Assembly (NCBI RefSeq): GCF_963924675.1
Contig: NC_089239.1
Location: forward strand, 31,457,818 to 31,521,817
Length of the DNA: 64,000 nucleotides
Direction of reading: 5' to 3'
Source: Phocoena phocoena
Lineage: Eukaryota > Chordata > Mammalia > Artiodactyla > Phocoenidae
Part shown: positions 10,759-22,902 of the stretch, in pieces
Numbering within the stretch: the stretch's first letter is position 1
How the letters are laid out: each line of letters opens with the position of its first letter
Position numbers and translations under genes: made by a program
The notes under the pieces: generated by a model
Database searches by the model: none
Told to the model about the DNA's origin: nothing
The model's input: the letters and a program-made list of their open reading frames with translations, nothing else

Positions 10759-13546
10759 TTTATACTGATTGTTAAGAAGCATACACAAGCTATTCATTGA
10801 TACCATGCAAGTTACATTTTCATAGAGAAAATACAGTCAAAAGTTCATGGGCACCCACCCCCAAGGCTTCTCTGACATTAACACACATTTAAAACAAACG
10901 GTTTAGTGAGTGAGTGAAGCATTCTCCACAGTATTGGTCCAGGTGTTGATACATTTTACAAACTAATTGTGTAACTTAGTGAGCTTATGCATAGATTAAA
11001 TATAATATTTTACTCCCTCATGAAGATATTGGAAGAATACTTCTTAGGATAACATTTTGCTTTGAGTTTCTTAGACCTAGAAAACTCAACAGGTAGAAGT
11101 TGATTTTTACTTAAAAGGTTTTCAACACTGAACATCATGGGTCTCCCTATTTCTTTTAGAAAATAGTTATTTTATGAATTTTTTAAAGAATGTGCTTTGT
11201 CTAGAAACCTCAGATATAAGTGTGTGTGTATAATACATTCTCAGAAACTGAGCTTTAGCCATATAAAAACACATACAAGAAAGATGAAGATTGTTTTGCT
11301 GGCTGACTTGTTTAATGTGTATTCAACACTGATAGAATGCTTTTAGAAAGTTGTTTTTCATTTTTTAACACGTATGTCTGTGTTTTCAGAAGAAATTCAG
11401 AATGAGAGCATCTCACATCCTTAAAGTCTGTAATTAGTCTAAACTGAATGGAGTGGAATTTAACAGAAGGTTTTATTATCTGGAAGGACCGTTGGCATTT
11501 CCTCTCATAAAAACCCCTTGTTCTAACTTTTATTTTCTTGGGAAGAACGTCTTCATGTTGATTTATCTATCAGTTGTTTAGACAGCTTCCAGTTTTACGT
11601 CCCAAATAAACAAGGTTACCTCTTGCCTTGATCTTACCTCTTCTCATCTTCATGTTGTCAACCTCCACCCTTGTCACCTACGTAACACAGTACAATCCAT
11701 CACTCAGCCTTTTATGATGGGCTTCTTAATGACCTCGCATTCTCAAAGTGACCCTTTCTCTCAAACTAGTTTTGTTCTTTTTACAAGCAAAACTGTCCGA
11801 CATTTTTGAGCCTGAAAATATTAGGGTAACCTTATTTTGTATGGTATATATTAGAGCACACCAAATAGTTTCTTTCCCTAACTTACCAAATGTACAGAAA
11901 ATGCCGTATAATTATTTTAAGTTTGAAGGGATAGGGGCCATGCATTTCAAAAGCACTATTTGAGAGTTTTACTTTATTTGAAGGCTACAGTGATATAATT
12001 TAAATCATTACATCTCTGCAGAGATCATATATTAAATTTTACATACTTTACAAGTACAAATATTATGAAAAAAGCTTTTACAGCTATAACTTTTAGAATT
12101 TAGTAAAGACCAATAAATTTACAGCAACATGAAGACAGACATGAAAATAACATAAGTTCACATCTACTGCACACATATGCATATATTATCATATATTGCA
12201 CATATATATGCATATAATTATATTAAAGAGCATTTATGTACCACGTGTTTGATTATATGTAAAATTTTTTCAAGGTCTTTATAATAGAGGCTATGCGTTT
12301 GAATGAGGTGTTGCCGTTCTCAATCTGGAAAAATATTTAGACCTGGGTTATCTGCTTGACACTAACTTCAAAAATATGGAAGTTTGGGTTTTTATGTAAA
12401 CTGACATAATTTAATAACTACATGTTTGTGTTTTACCTTGTTCTCCAAAAGAGTTGATATAAAAATTACATGACTTTGTTATGAACAAAGGATCAACGAA
12501 ATGTCATATGCAGATTGGGTCTTGTAGATCACCCTGCTATATCTTATACCCTCCACAATAGTCCTGCCAGAATATTCTGTGACTCCAAACATAACCCACT
12601 ATCCTCCACACAGTTCTCTCTTCATGTTATTTACTTGCATTTGAGTATATATGATAAGGACCAAATAAGTAGAATATAACTCCAAGTATTCAGGACAACA
12701 AGATTTGATGAAAACAAATATAAATCACCTGCACTAATTTAAAGTTAAATTCAAAGTAAGCTAAATGACGCTTGTGAAGAGAATTAATACTGCAAAACTC
12801 TCTCCTTTAAGTGTTTTCACAAACGACAAAATATTTTGTATAATGTAGACCAAAATAGTGATGACATCTAAATTTTTTTCCTTTGATCTAGTTGGTATGC
12901 TCACTGTCAATAAAATAAAGTCAAATAATGCCAAATGGCAGAATGTTAATATATGACATCAAATTTGAGTGTTTAACATATCTTAATTCCTATGGTAATC
13001 CAGAAATCTTGGAAAGTTTTAACAGATTTTGCTTTGGTAATAGATGGTGGTGATTGTTTTCAAACAAGACGAAGCTCTTAGTTCATTGCTAGATATGAGG
13101 CAGTGTGAATGGGAATGGAGAAGAAGAAATTATTCCAGCAGACTCTGAAAAAAGAGGTAGAATATCTCAGAATATAGCACTTAATGCAATTTTATGAGAA
13201 TTACCATAGAGTTCAGTTTTCTGTCTCAACTAGCTCTCAGTTCAGGTCTTCTTAAAGAAATTCTTCTTCTCACTCAAATATGTTTAAAATGCTCCTGACT
13301 TTGCTGCAAGACATAGAATGCTTATGAGAGAGGTGATAGCACGTTTCTGCAGAAAGAGCACTGGAAATGGCAAGAAAGATCTCTGCAGCAATTCCCAGGT
13401 TAAGTATTAAAGCAGCCAACATTTTGCAGCATATAATCAGCAGACAATGGTTGTCCACATTATAATACCAATGATATAAACTGAACTTTAATATTCACCA
13501 TTTGCACAAAGATTTTTCTGTACCAAGAGTGACTGAAGCTAGGTTT
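10759..13546. other. Unassigned AT-rich sequence
   Basis: No gene or confident repeat is seen. 12170-12240 is locally rich in ATATGCATAT-type words. 13270-13458 has a short minus-strand open frame without a recognisable motif. Confidence 0.55.
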
Positions 13547-13562
13547 AAAAATATATATGGGG

Positions 13563-13754
13563 GGCTTCCCTGGTGGCGCAGTGGTTGAGAGTCCGCCTGC
13601 CGATGCAGGGGACACGGGTTCGTGCCCCAGTCCGGGAAGATGCCACATGCCGCGGAGTGGCTGGGCCCGTGAACCATGGCCGCTGAGCCTGCGCGTCCGG
13701 AGCCTGTGCTCTGCAACGGGAGAGGCCACAGCAGTGAGGCCCGCGTACCGCGCA

Positions 13755-13772
<18 letters not shown>
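13563..13772 (+). mobile_element. CHR-type SINE, short (~205 bp) form
   Basis: It starts with CTTCCCTGGTGGCGCAGTGG and has the box B-like GGGTTCGTGCCCC. It runs through the GC-rich body (CCGCGGAGTGGCTGGGCCCG) and ends at CGTACCGC plus an A-run. This shorter subfamily lacks the ACGAAGACCCAACGCAGCC end of the long form. The 5' flank AAATATATATGGG at about 13549-13561 reappears within the ATATATATGGG downstream (to about 13798), suggesting a target duplication later expanded into a TA repeat. Long open frames on both strands here are chance products of this GC-rich, low-complexity sequence. Confidence 0.93.
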
Positions 13773-13794
<22 letters not shown>

Positions 13795-13852
13795 TGGGTA
13801 TATATATGCATATATATATGTATATAGCACACACGTGCACACACACACACAC
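13773..13852. repeat. (TA)n/(CA)n microsatellite
   Basis: A TA tract begins directly after the A-tail of the preceding SINE, passes through TATATGCATATATATG and ends in a CA tract (about 13830-13851). It probably grew from the SINE tail or its AT-rich target site. Confidence 0.9.
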
Positions 13853-14031
13853 TTATACAGGTTTCCCCCACGATCCCGAAGTATAGCATTCTCAAGCCAA
13901 GCTCTTCCACTTATAAGCTGTGAGCAAGCACTTACATTCCTGAGTTCACTTCCTTCAATACGTTATTTGAAATAGCAGCCTACCTAATTGTATTATTCTG
14001 AGCATAGAACCAATAGTTAGCCCTCAGGAAT

Positions 14032-14713
14032 ATTAAGTATTTTTAATACAGCTACCATATGATCCAGCAATCCTATTTTGGGGTATATATCCAAAGGAAC
14101 TGAAAGCAGGCTCTCAGAGAGATTTCTGCATCCCCATGTTTATCACCGCATTATTCACTGTAGCCAGGATACGGAAACACACTTAGCGTCCATCAAATAC
14201 ACACACACGGAATACTACTCAGCCATAAAACAGAAGGGAATCTTGCCGTTTGCAACAACATGGATGGAACATGAGGGTGTTATGCTCAGTGAGATAAGCC
14301 AGACGAAGACGAAGATTGTATTATATTACATGTGGAATCTAAAAGAGCTGAACTTGTAGAAACAGAGAGCAGAACGGTGGCTAACAGGTGCTGGGGCATG
14401 GGGGAGTTGGGGAGTTGTTGTGAAACGGCAACAGCTGGAGAAGTTGTGGAGATCTAATGCACAAAGTAGTGATTACAGTCAACAGTACTACGTCGTAAAC
14501 TTCAAAACTGCTGTGAGACTGGCTCAAATGTTTTCACAGCAAAAACGAAATGATTATTATGTGACGTGATAGAGTTAGCTAAAAGGTATGGCCGTAATCG
14601 TATTACAATATGTAAATATATTGAATCAACATATCGTACGCTTTAAACTTACACAATTGTTATATGTTATTATATGTCACTTTAAAAATGATTTTACAGA
14701 TTAAGTATTTTTA
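14032..14713 (+). mobile_element. 5'-truncated L1, older subfamily
   Basis: The plus strand carries the ORF2 C-terminal coding end (ACCATATGATCCAGCAATCC; ATTCACTGTAGCCAGGATAC; GAATACTACTCAGCCATAAA) followed by an L1 3' UTR. A perfect 14-bp duplication, ATTAAGTATTTTTA, at 14032-14045 and 14700-14713 fixes the ends, so the insert is 14046-14699. The open frame 14078-14359 is a remnant of the ORF2p tail but its first part is out of the ancestral frame. The A-tail has decayed. Confidence 0.9.
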
Positions 14714-14867
14714 TTCTTAGTAGGGCTTAATTACTTCTAAACACAATAACATTTTCAGTATTTGGTGACTAAGGGATTTATTAAACTTAATATGTTGGTT
14801 AAACAGGGATATAACTTTAGTTTCATTTTCTGACACATATACCCTAACATTTTGTTCAGCCTTTCCC

Positions 14868-14936
14868 AGTGGCTAGAACATTACCTGTCACAGGTGGATC
14901 CACTTAATAAACATTTATTGAAAGAATGAATACAAT
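14868..14936 (+). repeat. L2 3' end
   Basis: Shows the L2-type terminus: a CAGTGGCTAGAACATTACCTG segment followed by CACTTAATAAACATTTATTG and GAATGAAT. Confidence 0.6.
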
Positions 14937-17159
14937 ATATAATTTGCTACTCTTTATTTGATTAAAAAACAACAATAAAACACAATTACCCAATCTTCAT
15001 TGATTTCTATGAAGCCAGGGTGGTCAGGTGTCTGGTGCTTGGACACAGTAGGGAGCTGACACATTTTGTTCCATTTTTACATTCACCGTCCCCCAGAATT
15101 TCCCCCCCTTCTCTTGCTTTTGCCATCTTGGTTGTGGGCTGGAAGAAAAAGAGGCACAGCTAAACAGAAGGGGAGAAGAACAGTATTGAGTATATGTTCA
15201 CCCTAGGGTCACATTTCATCTTGCATGTTATAATCTCGTAAACGTGAGCATCTCTGGCCTGAGGTTCCTGTGATTGTTCATCGTCCCCAGGTGACAGTGA
15301 TTTACCTGGGCCAGCCTCTCAGCCACACAGGTTTATGTAAAGGACATTGATGTGTTTCTGTGTCCTGCAGAGAAATCTCCTTGTTTAGAGTTATATTCCC
15401 TTTGAGCCCTCTTCTCTCTGCTGTCTGAGTGTCAGATGGCACACAGCTAATCAGAACAGTAGAAGAGGAGAGTTATAGGCCGTTATCCCATAGTTCCTCT
15501 CGGAATTAGAAGGAAGTGGGCAACTGAAATGAGACAGCTTGCAAAAGGGCCAGGAATGTGAAGAATTCAATCTTCTGGAAGGTGCACAGGATCAGTGACA
15601 GGCAAACTGGAAAACTGAGTGAAGAAAGAAGGAAATAATTAGAGGAATACACTGGGGAGATTTAAGACTTGAGGGGAAACTAAAAAAGGTCAGGGGAAAA
15701 GTAAACTGGAATACTAATGTTATGTGAAAAGTAAAGCAGAAAGTCAAAAAAAAGGATGAAAAGGAAGGAAGAAAAATAAAGGAACAAGGAAATGAAAACT
15801 TTTTAAATAGTAAGAAAATAAAAGAAATTAAAATCAGAAAACTTGCTTTCAGACTCCTAAACTGTATTTTATTTGATTTTTTTGTATGTGTGCAGAAGGG
15901 GAATCTATAAGGAGGCTATTCTTTATGAAAACCAAAGGAGCATCAACACGCAGTGATTCATGCGTGTGATCCTGGCATGCTGTGCTGACCTTCTTTCATC
16001 TTCGGAGGGAAGAGAATAAACAGAAAAAATACAAGCCAATAACAGACAATATACTCTGTCCTTCAGTATACACCTTCCAAGAAATTGTGACGTTTTCTTT
16101 TTTTTTTTGATGAGCTGGTGAGAAGAGGGATTTATATCCGATGAAACCATGGACAGCTTGTCTGAGATAAAGGAGCACCCAACACCCAGGGGGCAGTGGT
16201 GTGGCAGGAGAGGAACCGGAACTTGCTGACGGAGACGTGATATGTCCTAAAGTCTGACCAACAAGTGAGCAGGCACTCAGCCAGCCCAGCAGACGGGCTT
16301 TAGTCCTGAAAGCGGTGTGACCATGTCTGCTTCTCAAGGTGGTTTTCTATAGAGCAAAATTTTCACCCACAATTGTTCCAACAGCTGTTCACACTGAGCT
16401 TTCATACGCCCCCAGTTGGGAAGAGATATCATTGCCCGTTTGTCTTTGAGTGGAATAAACTTTCCGCGTGAAAAAAGAAATCACCAAAGTGATGGTTCAG
16501 CAGCAAGAAGGTAACTCTGATGGCAGATGGTGCCACTGAAACCTGCAGGGGAGCAGGTCCACTCAAGGCACATCTGAATTTGTGAGAGAACAACTTCTCA
16601 GGACTCTCATACTCTATGCTTCAACTCCCAAAGTACTTGGCTTTCTTTATAGTAGGTTCCCATGTGTGTGACACCATTTTCACAGACAAACCCGATATTT
16701 TGTTTTACTGAAAATATGGACTCTCATAGTAAGGACATTTTATAGACCACAAAGAAAAGTTAAGGAGCAAAGATTTGAATCACCTCGTATATTATTATCA
16801 GTTGTAGGAAGTGTGGTCTTGAGACCACACACAACAACAGATTTCCAGGGCAAAGCCTAGCTAGGATAAGATGGAATGGTAAAAAAGGATGGGTCAGTTG
16901 TGGGTATGACGCCAAGTGACTTCTAAACCTAAACTGTTTAACATATTTCATCCTTTTGCTTTTGAATACTGGTTTCCAGTTACCCACACAGGGGTCCTAC
17001 AGCTAACCCTGGAGTCCTTCTGCTTTCACATGCGGCGGATCATCAGCTCCGCCTCTGAATATACCTTGTCCACATCGACACTGCAGCTGTATGGTTCAAG
17101 CCATCATAATCTGACTTGAGCCACTGCAGCAGCCTCCTTGCCGGCCTTCCTGACCCTGG
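14937..17159. other. Unassigned sequence
   Basis: No gene or confident repeat is recognised. 15700-15850 is strongly A/G-rich. A T-run lies at 16100-16110. The minus-strand open frame at 15996-16337 has no visible domain and crosses the low-complexity run. Confidence 0.5.
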
Positions 17160-17392
17160 TCTCGCCTAAGGGATTTTAGTCATTCTAGTCTCCATGCTAT
17201 TTATGCCTTTCATAAGCTTCTATGAGAGCACACATAACTTGAAACGCTTATTGCTCTTTTATCTATTTCACCCATCCAGAATGTAATCTCCTTTAAAGAA
17301 GGAAACGGACTTTTGTGTCCTTCACTGAAGACTCTAGCATAGTACCTGTCACAGAGTAATCCTCAATAAATATATGCTGAGTAAATATCATA
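17160..17392 (+). repeat. L2-like LINE fragment
   Basis: Ends with the L2 3' pattern: CCAGAATGTAATCTCCTTTA, then CATAGTACCTGTCACAGAGT, then CTCAATAAATATATGCTGAG. Diverged and short. Confidence 0.7.
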
Positions 17393-17639
17393 GATTTTAC
17401 TTATATTATAAACTCTCCTACTATTTTCTAAAGTGGAAAGTGTATTCTCAATGTCTCACTTACTTATATAAAGACTTTGTATGTGTGTATACACTCTGTG
17501 ATATTGAAGTGTAAGTTGTGTTCTAATTCATGTCAACACCTCTGAACCACTAAGAGGGCTTGATTCTGCTAGTAGTATAAAGCAATGATTACACATCTGA
17601 TTATTTTATAATTGTTGATTGAATGGCTGCCATCTTCAG

Positions 17640-17935
17640 GATAAATAATAGATCACTCAGAATGAAATACAAATTCCTTTCCGTTTCTCCAGCCTCATCT
17701 CCCACTAATTTCCCAAGAACACCCTCTTACTAAACACTCACAGCTCCTTAAACTCTCCCTGGGTTCCCTTTTCTGTACCTTTGCATATGTCATACCCTCT
17801 GACTTCTCTCCACAGCTTAGCTATCTCAGTTCTGCTTGTGTTTCAAGCTTTGGTCCAGCTGTTGGTATCTATATGCACCTTGCCAACCCCATTCCCACAG
17901 CTTCAGGCTAAGTAAAGTGCCCCTCATCAGCCCTT
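17640..17935 (+). repeat. L2 LINE fragment
   Basis: Resembles the L2 region upstream of its 3' end: AATGAAATACAAATTCCTTT, then CCAGCCTCATCTCCCACTAA, then the TTTGCATATGTCATACCCTC block. Together with 17160-17392 and 18225-18365 it suggests several L2 scraps in this interval. Confidence 0.6.
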
Positions 17936-18044
17936 CTTTGTAGCAGTTCTCACTATTAAAAACAACTCACCAGAATAACTACCATATATCAAATTAAAGT
18001 GTGTCATAATTCATACATCTATGTGATCATATGTGATCTAATTG

Positions 18045-18082
18045 ATCATATATATATATACACATATATACGTGTATATATA
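18045..18082. repeat. TA/CA simple repeat
   Basis: A short alternating purine-pyrimidine tract of TATATA and CACATATATACGTG words. Confidence 0.8.
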
Positions 18083-18215
18083 ATGTGATCCGTTGTCATT
18101 TCATTGACAAGGAAATTTTTCCCCAAAGTCACATAACTAGTAATTGACAAATCAGAGAGGGATTGGAAACCTGTCATGTCCGTATGACTTCAGAGCCCCT
18201 GTTCTCATCTACCTG
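18083..18215 (-). repeat. MIR SINE, antisense
   Basis: The plus strand reads GACAAGGAAA, then CAAAGTCACATAACTAGTAA, then CAGAGAGGGATTGGAAACC. This is the antisense order of the MIR core and tRNA-related part. Degenerate. Confidence 0.65.
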
Positions 18216-18224
18216 GATATTTGC

Positions 18225-18365
18225 TGTTTGATATTTAGACTCCCCAAATAGTGAGTTCCTTTAGGGCAAGAACTGCATTTTGGATTTCTGTATCACCCAT
18301 TCCTGGTATATCATTTGTCATGTAGCACGTAGTCAATTCTTACTTTTTGAATGAATAAATGAAAG
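18225..18365 (+). repeat. L2 3' end
   Basis: Contains GTGAGTTCCTTTAGGGCAAG, CCATTCCTGGTATATC and a final TTTTTGAATGAATAAATGAA, as in L2 termini. Confidence 0.7.
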
Positions 18366-18424
18366 AATAATTGAATGCACCCATGGATGAATGTTAGTTC
18401 TGTGGTATGTAAAAGAGGACGAAT

Positions 18425-18574
18425 AAAAATCCTTCAGAGGGACATCCCTGGCGGTCCAATTGTTAGGACTCCGCACTTCCACTGCATGGGGCAAGGGTTC
18501 AATCCCTAGTCGGGGGACTAAGATCCCGCATAAGGCGCAGAGCGGCCAAAAAAGAAAAAAAAAACCCATCAGAG
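18425..18574 (+). mobile_element. CHR-family SINE, shortest (~120 bp) form
   Basis: The body at 18440-18560 has a tRNA-like head (ATCCCTGGCGGTCCAATTGT), ACTCCGCACTTCCACTGCAT, the box B-like GGTTCAATCCC and a GCGGCCAAAA end with an A-tail. The flanks AAAAATCCTTCAGAG (18425-18439) and AAAAACCCATCAGAG (18560-18574) form an imperfect target-site duplication. Confidence 0.88.
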
Positions 18575-19654
18575 TTGTCTGGCTTATCTTTCCATTTGAA
18601 TAAAGTTGTATAATTTAACTAGTACTCAAACAGAAAAAGAATGCCTTCTTGTGAATACCAGAGTCTACCTCTAAATGAAAACTTTTAACATTCAATAATC
18701 TGAAGGACAAATAGTACATAGTTCATGTAGTAATCTTTAAACACTTCATTTCTCCATTAAATGGTCCGTTTTTGAAACGTAGGCCTGAATCACACAATCT
18801 GTTTGAAATTCTTTTCTAGGATATTAATGGACTGTTGGAAAAATAACCATCAACAAGGGCTTAAAATATAGACAGTATTAAATAGGGGAAGCTTCAGGCT
18901 GTGTCAATCTTCTTGGACTTCGTTGGTTTTATAGATAATTATTTCTTATTTCCACCCAAACAAAAAGGAATATTTATTTTCCAATAAACATTTTTGCTTA
19001 AATTCAAAACCTTTGAAATATGTGTAGTCCTCAAGATAGCGTAGTATTTTGCGTTTCTTTCTTTTAAAAAGCATACAGATTAATAAATGCAACTGTCTTA
19101 AAAGTAAAACTTCAGTAAAATCTTTATACAATAAACTTTGAAATTATGAATTCTGCAGGATTTTCTCTTTTATGAGCTTTAGAAATAATAACTTCTGTGG
19201 GGTATCTACATTACTTTCTTCCACTTTTATTTCTTCATATTTATTTTATAATTAAGTGTTACTTCTCATTTAATGCTTAACATTCTATTCTCTAAAGACC
19301 AGTGACTGTGTGTCTGACAGTTTCATCTGAAGAGTCCATTGTAATTATTTATTAACAAATGCCAATTTTATTAAACAGCAGGAAGAGAGGGAAGTAATAA
19401 TATAGTATTACCAGTAGTAAATAAGGAAATATTTAACATTAAATTACTGATATAATAGTAACTTGTCAATGTCTGTGTTTTGGTTCTGCTATTAGGCACT
19501 TAGGTATATAGTAACAGTTGCCTACGGTCAGTCGATCAAAATTACAGCAGAATATTTCCTAAAGGATAAGAATGTTTTCTCTCCTAAAAGTATTTACACT
19601 GACAATTTAGAGATAATAGAGCCCCACACAGTTTAGTTTACTAGATCAGTCAGA
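18575..19654. other. Unassigned AT-rich sequence
   Basis: No gene or repeat family recognised. Confidence 0.55.
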
Positions 19655-19935
19655 ACAGGTCAGGGTGTGCCACATTAACAGGCAACCCCCAAATATTAGT
19701 AGATTAAAATACCAAAGGTTTACTTTTATTTCTCAAGATATGTATCTAACATAGGACACCAGAGGAAATCAATTTATCATGGACACTTAATAACATAAGA
19801 TGATGGAGGCTCTGAATTTTTGTGTTTCCCTGATTGTGGTGGCAGGGAAAGAGTAATAACATAGGAGGCAATTCAGTACTACCGCCTGGACCTAATACAT
19901 TTCACTTCTGCCCATGAACCGTCACTTAGAACCAA
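19655..19935. repeat. Ancient mammalian interspersed repeat, family unresolved
   Basis: The order of words (AACAGGCAACCCCCAAATAT, AGATTAAAATACCAAAGGTT, GATGGAGGCTCTGAATT, GTGGTGGCAGGGAAAGAG, CATTTCACTTCTGCCCATG) matches a widespread old mammalian repeat that I recognise but cannot name safely. It may be a non-autonomous DNA transposon or LTR type. Confidence 0.45.
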
Positions 19936-20594
19936 TAACAGATACTGCTCAACCTACAGAGATGGCTGAGAAAAGTGATTATTCCATATATCATGAAGGA
20001 GAGGAGGACAAAATGTGGATGAACATTAGACGCTTTTATTTCATTTGCAAATGTCAACTTGAAGTCATTCTGCATTTATTTACACATAAAAACTATGCTT
20101 TCCAATTTGTATTAGCTTTTTTTTTCATTGGTTAGTCATCAAATTAGGCCTCAATCTACATTTATTTCAAGGTTTTTGAGCCCAACACCTGTTTTATTAA
20201 TAAGTAAATATTATGTTTGGTTTTTTTTAATATCCCAGGCTCCTTCTTGGCATAAAATGCTTTTTCTGTTACTCTATATCATAAATAAAGTGTGAAATAC
20301 TCCTGGGGACGTGTCTGTCTCAAGTTCCTGATTCCACATCAGTTTTGCACATACAGGTTCTAGTACTTCCTGATAGCTACATAAGAATTTGTGTGTGTGG
20401 TTTCTTTTGGAATTTACCTTATTACTTGTAATTCACACAAGGTCCCTTAATTTCATGACCTCAATACGTATCTCTCTCCTTTATTCATTCTTCTGCAATG
20501 TAGAGGCTTCCTTGCTATTCCTCAAACAGGCAATGGTGCTCATCAAACATACTAGGCCAACTGCTTTTCTGAACAGACCAGGATGCTCTCACCT

Positions 20595-20958
20595 CAAAAC
20601 ATCTGAACTAACAGTTCGCTGTGCCTGGACTGCTCTTCCTGGTACCATATGCAAGACTTGCTCCCTTACCTCCTTAAGGTCCTCACCCCAAATGCGCTAA
20701 CCCAGTGAAGAATTCCTTTTACAGCTAAAATTGCAACATGGCACTTACTGAGACAGTGCTTCATATCTTTATTTCCTGCATTTATCATTACTTAGCACAC
20801 CCATATATATTATTTTATTTTTTGATTAATCTCTTTCCCATGTGTATGTTTCATGAGGGCGGGAATTTTTGTCTCTGTCATTCACTTTGTAGCTCCAGTG
20901 CCTGCAATAGTGCCGGATACATGATTGGTATTTGATAAATCTCTGTTAAATTAATTCA
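20595..20958 (+). repeat. L2 LINE 3' region
   Basis: Starts with L2-like GCCTGGACTGCTCTTCCTGG and continues through the TGCATTTATCATTACTTAGC block, CATGAGGGCGGGAATTTTTG and CCAGTGCCTGCAATAGTGCC. It ends GGTATTTGATAAATCTCTG. These are in L2 order and orientation. Confidence 0.8.
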
Positions 20959-21035
20959 CGAATGCTGCTGTTTTATATTTACCAATATAAATATCTCTGA
21001 CAGCCCTCTGCTTTCCCCCATTCTCCCACTATTCT

Positions 21036-21036
21036 G

Positions 21037-21083
<47 letters not shown>

Positions 21084-21094
21084 TATATATATAA
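21036..21094. repeat. (TA)n microsatellite
   Basis: Long pure TA tract, then TGTATTATATATATAA. The tract's open frames are not genes. Confidence 0.97.
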
Positions 21095-21584
21095 ATTGCT
21101 ATTTGATTTATTATGACTGTGTAAATATTGGTCACTGCTAAACCAGTGGAGGACACTGTGATTCAGCCTCCGAGATGGAAAGTAGAAAAAACAGAGGTAA
21201 AGGGACTTATGGTAGTTGACTGGCCTTCTGGGAGGGTCCCTCTCAAAAGCGTCTCGCTGCCATCTGTCTCTGATGCCTGAATATTTGGCACTGACCTCTC
21301 ACTTCTTGGCTTTACGTACTGCCTTTCCACCCGATCGCCTTTGGAAACATCACTGCACGTGTCCAGGGTAGTGACTCATTTATCCAAGAGTTCTTTGGTG
21401 TGAATTATTTTCCCAGGAGACACAAAGCAGTGGTACCAGACTGGGAGACAGTAGTTACTAAAATGCAGGAAACAGGTTCAGAATTGACAAGGGAGATCAG
21501 ACAACAAGTATTTGAATTTGTCCTTCTGTGGGGGGGACGTAGCAACCCCAGGATGAGCCCCAGTCATTAAATAGGATTCCCGTG

Positions 21585-21735
21585 TGTGTCCCAGAGCTGC
21601 ACAACCATACACTGTTAGAGGTGGGAGGTTCTTACAGAGCACAGAGACCCAGCACCTCCTTCTACAGACGGGCAAACAGGCTTGAGGTCACCCAGCACCA
21701 CATAGCCGGTCAATAGCCAACTTGCTTCCAGAGCC
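21585..21735 (-). repeat. MIR-like ancient SINE, antisense
   Basis: The plus strand shows ACTGTTAGAGGTGGGAGGTT, then a CTTCTACAGACGGGCAAACA segment, GGCTTGAGGTCACCCAGCAC and an AGCCGGTCAATAGCC segment. This is the antisense layout of MIR-type repeats. Confidence 0.6.
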
Positions 21736-21901
21736 TCCTTTTTCCTTCTTCCAGTCTGTTTCTGAATGTTCAGTGCTGTCTCCTGTGCCCTTTCTTTAAT
21801 GAATACTATTAATTCTTTGTGGGCAAATTCAGCCCTCCTCACTAATGTCAGTAAAACACACCCCTGCAGAGAGTCCATGCATCCCTCCAGTTTTCACCCT
21901 A

Positions 21902-22050
21902 AAGGGATAGGGAGGGTGGGAGGGAGACACAAGAGGGAGGGGATATGGGGATATATGTATACGTATAGCTGATTCGCTTTGTTATACAGCAGAAACTAAC
22001 ACATCATTGTAAAGCAATTCTACTCCAATAAAGATGTTTTAAAAAAAGAG
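21902..22050 (+). mobile_element. L1 3'-UTR end fragment
   Basis: Same 3' terminus as the L1 at 33999-34589: GGGATAGGGAGGGTGGGAGG, TAGCTGATTCGCTTTGTTAT, CAGCAGAAACTAACACATCA and TACTCCAATAAAGATGTT with an A-rich tail. It is extremely 5'-truncated (about 145 bp). I could not define a convincing target-site duplication. Confidence 0.9.
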
Positions 22051-22840
22051 AGAGATTAAATTGAGGTTGTTACCTTTCACATGTTGCTCTTACCAAACTC
22101 CAGGCACAAGCCACTCTCTCCCCCGCTCACCCACTGCAATCTTCAACTACTTAGAAAGTTACATATTCTCTTACTATCCGGTAGATGAATAGTTGCCAAC
22201 AAATAATTGTCTTTTCAGCTTCCAGTTCCTCAGTTTGCATTATCTGACAGTGATTTCTGTCCATCATTCTTGCTTTTCAGCTCTCTAATTGCTCTTAAGC
22301 CATTTATTCAATGCCTTGTAAATGTGTACATGGTTACCATCACAGATTAATCTTTTTACATATAATTCAGGGTTTTAATTAAAAGGAAATGTGTATAGCA
22401 GTTAGGGATACTCTAAAAGGAAAAAGGAACCATGGTAAACATCCCACCATCATTACTAGATGATACCAGACAGAAGGTGATCCCCACAATCAGACGGTGA
22501 GCCTCACAAGCAAGAAGGTGAGCCAGTTCTGTGTGTCAAACTGAACAAAAAGAACAAGAAATTGCAATAAAAAAGGGAAGAGAAAAGATATCTAAACTCT
22601 GAAAGGTTCAATGACTGGCATCTTTATTACTCAAAATCCTTTCAATTGTTCAACTTTGCACTTCCTATTAAGAAATTACCCATGTAAAACAGTACTTAGA
22701 ATAAAAAGCTATCCCCTTTCTCATTCCTTCCCAAATACCTGCCGCTTTTCATAGATAGCACTGCTAACAGTAACAGCTTGTAGGTTATTACATAAGATTG
22801 ACATTGGATACATTATAAATAAATTTATATAAATTATAAA
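22051..22840. other. Unassigned sequence
   Basis: No gene or confident repeat seen; mixed AT-rich DNA. Confidence 0.5.
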
Positions 22841-22842
22841 TT

Positions 22843-22844
<2 letters not shown>

Positions 22845-22897
<53 letters not shown>
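22845..22897. repeat. (TA)n microsatellite
   Basis: Pure TA tract of about 50 bp inside AT-rich DNA. Confidence 0.97.

Positions 22898-22902
<5 letters not shown>

Noticed and set aside
13563..13640. tRNA-like sequence with box A and box B
   Set aside because: It is the tRNA-derived head of a CHR SINE. It recurs in ten copies in this window and lacks a proper tRNA fold and CCA-proximal end.
13460..13910. Several overlapping frames encoding runs of Cys-Val, Tyr-Ile and Phe
   Set aside because: They translate a CHR SINE and TA/CA microsatellite. The low-complexity residues come from the simple repeat.
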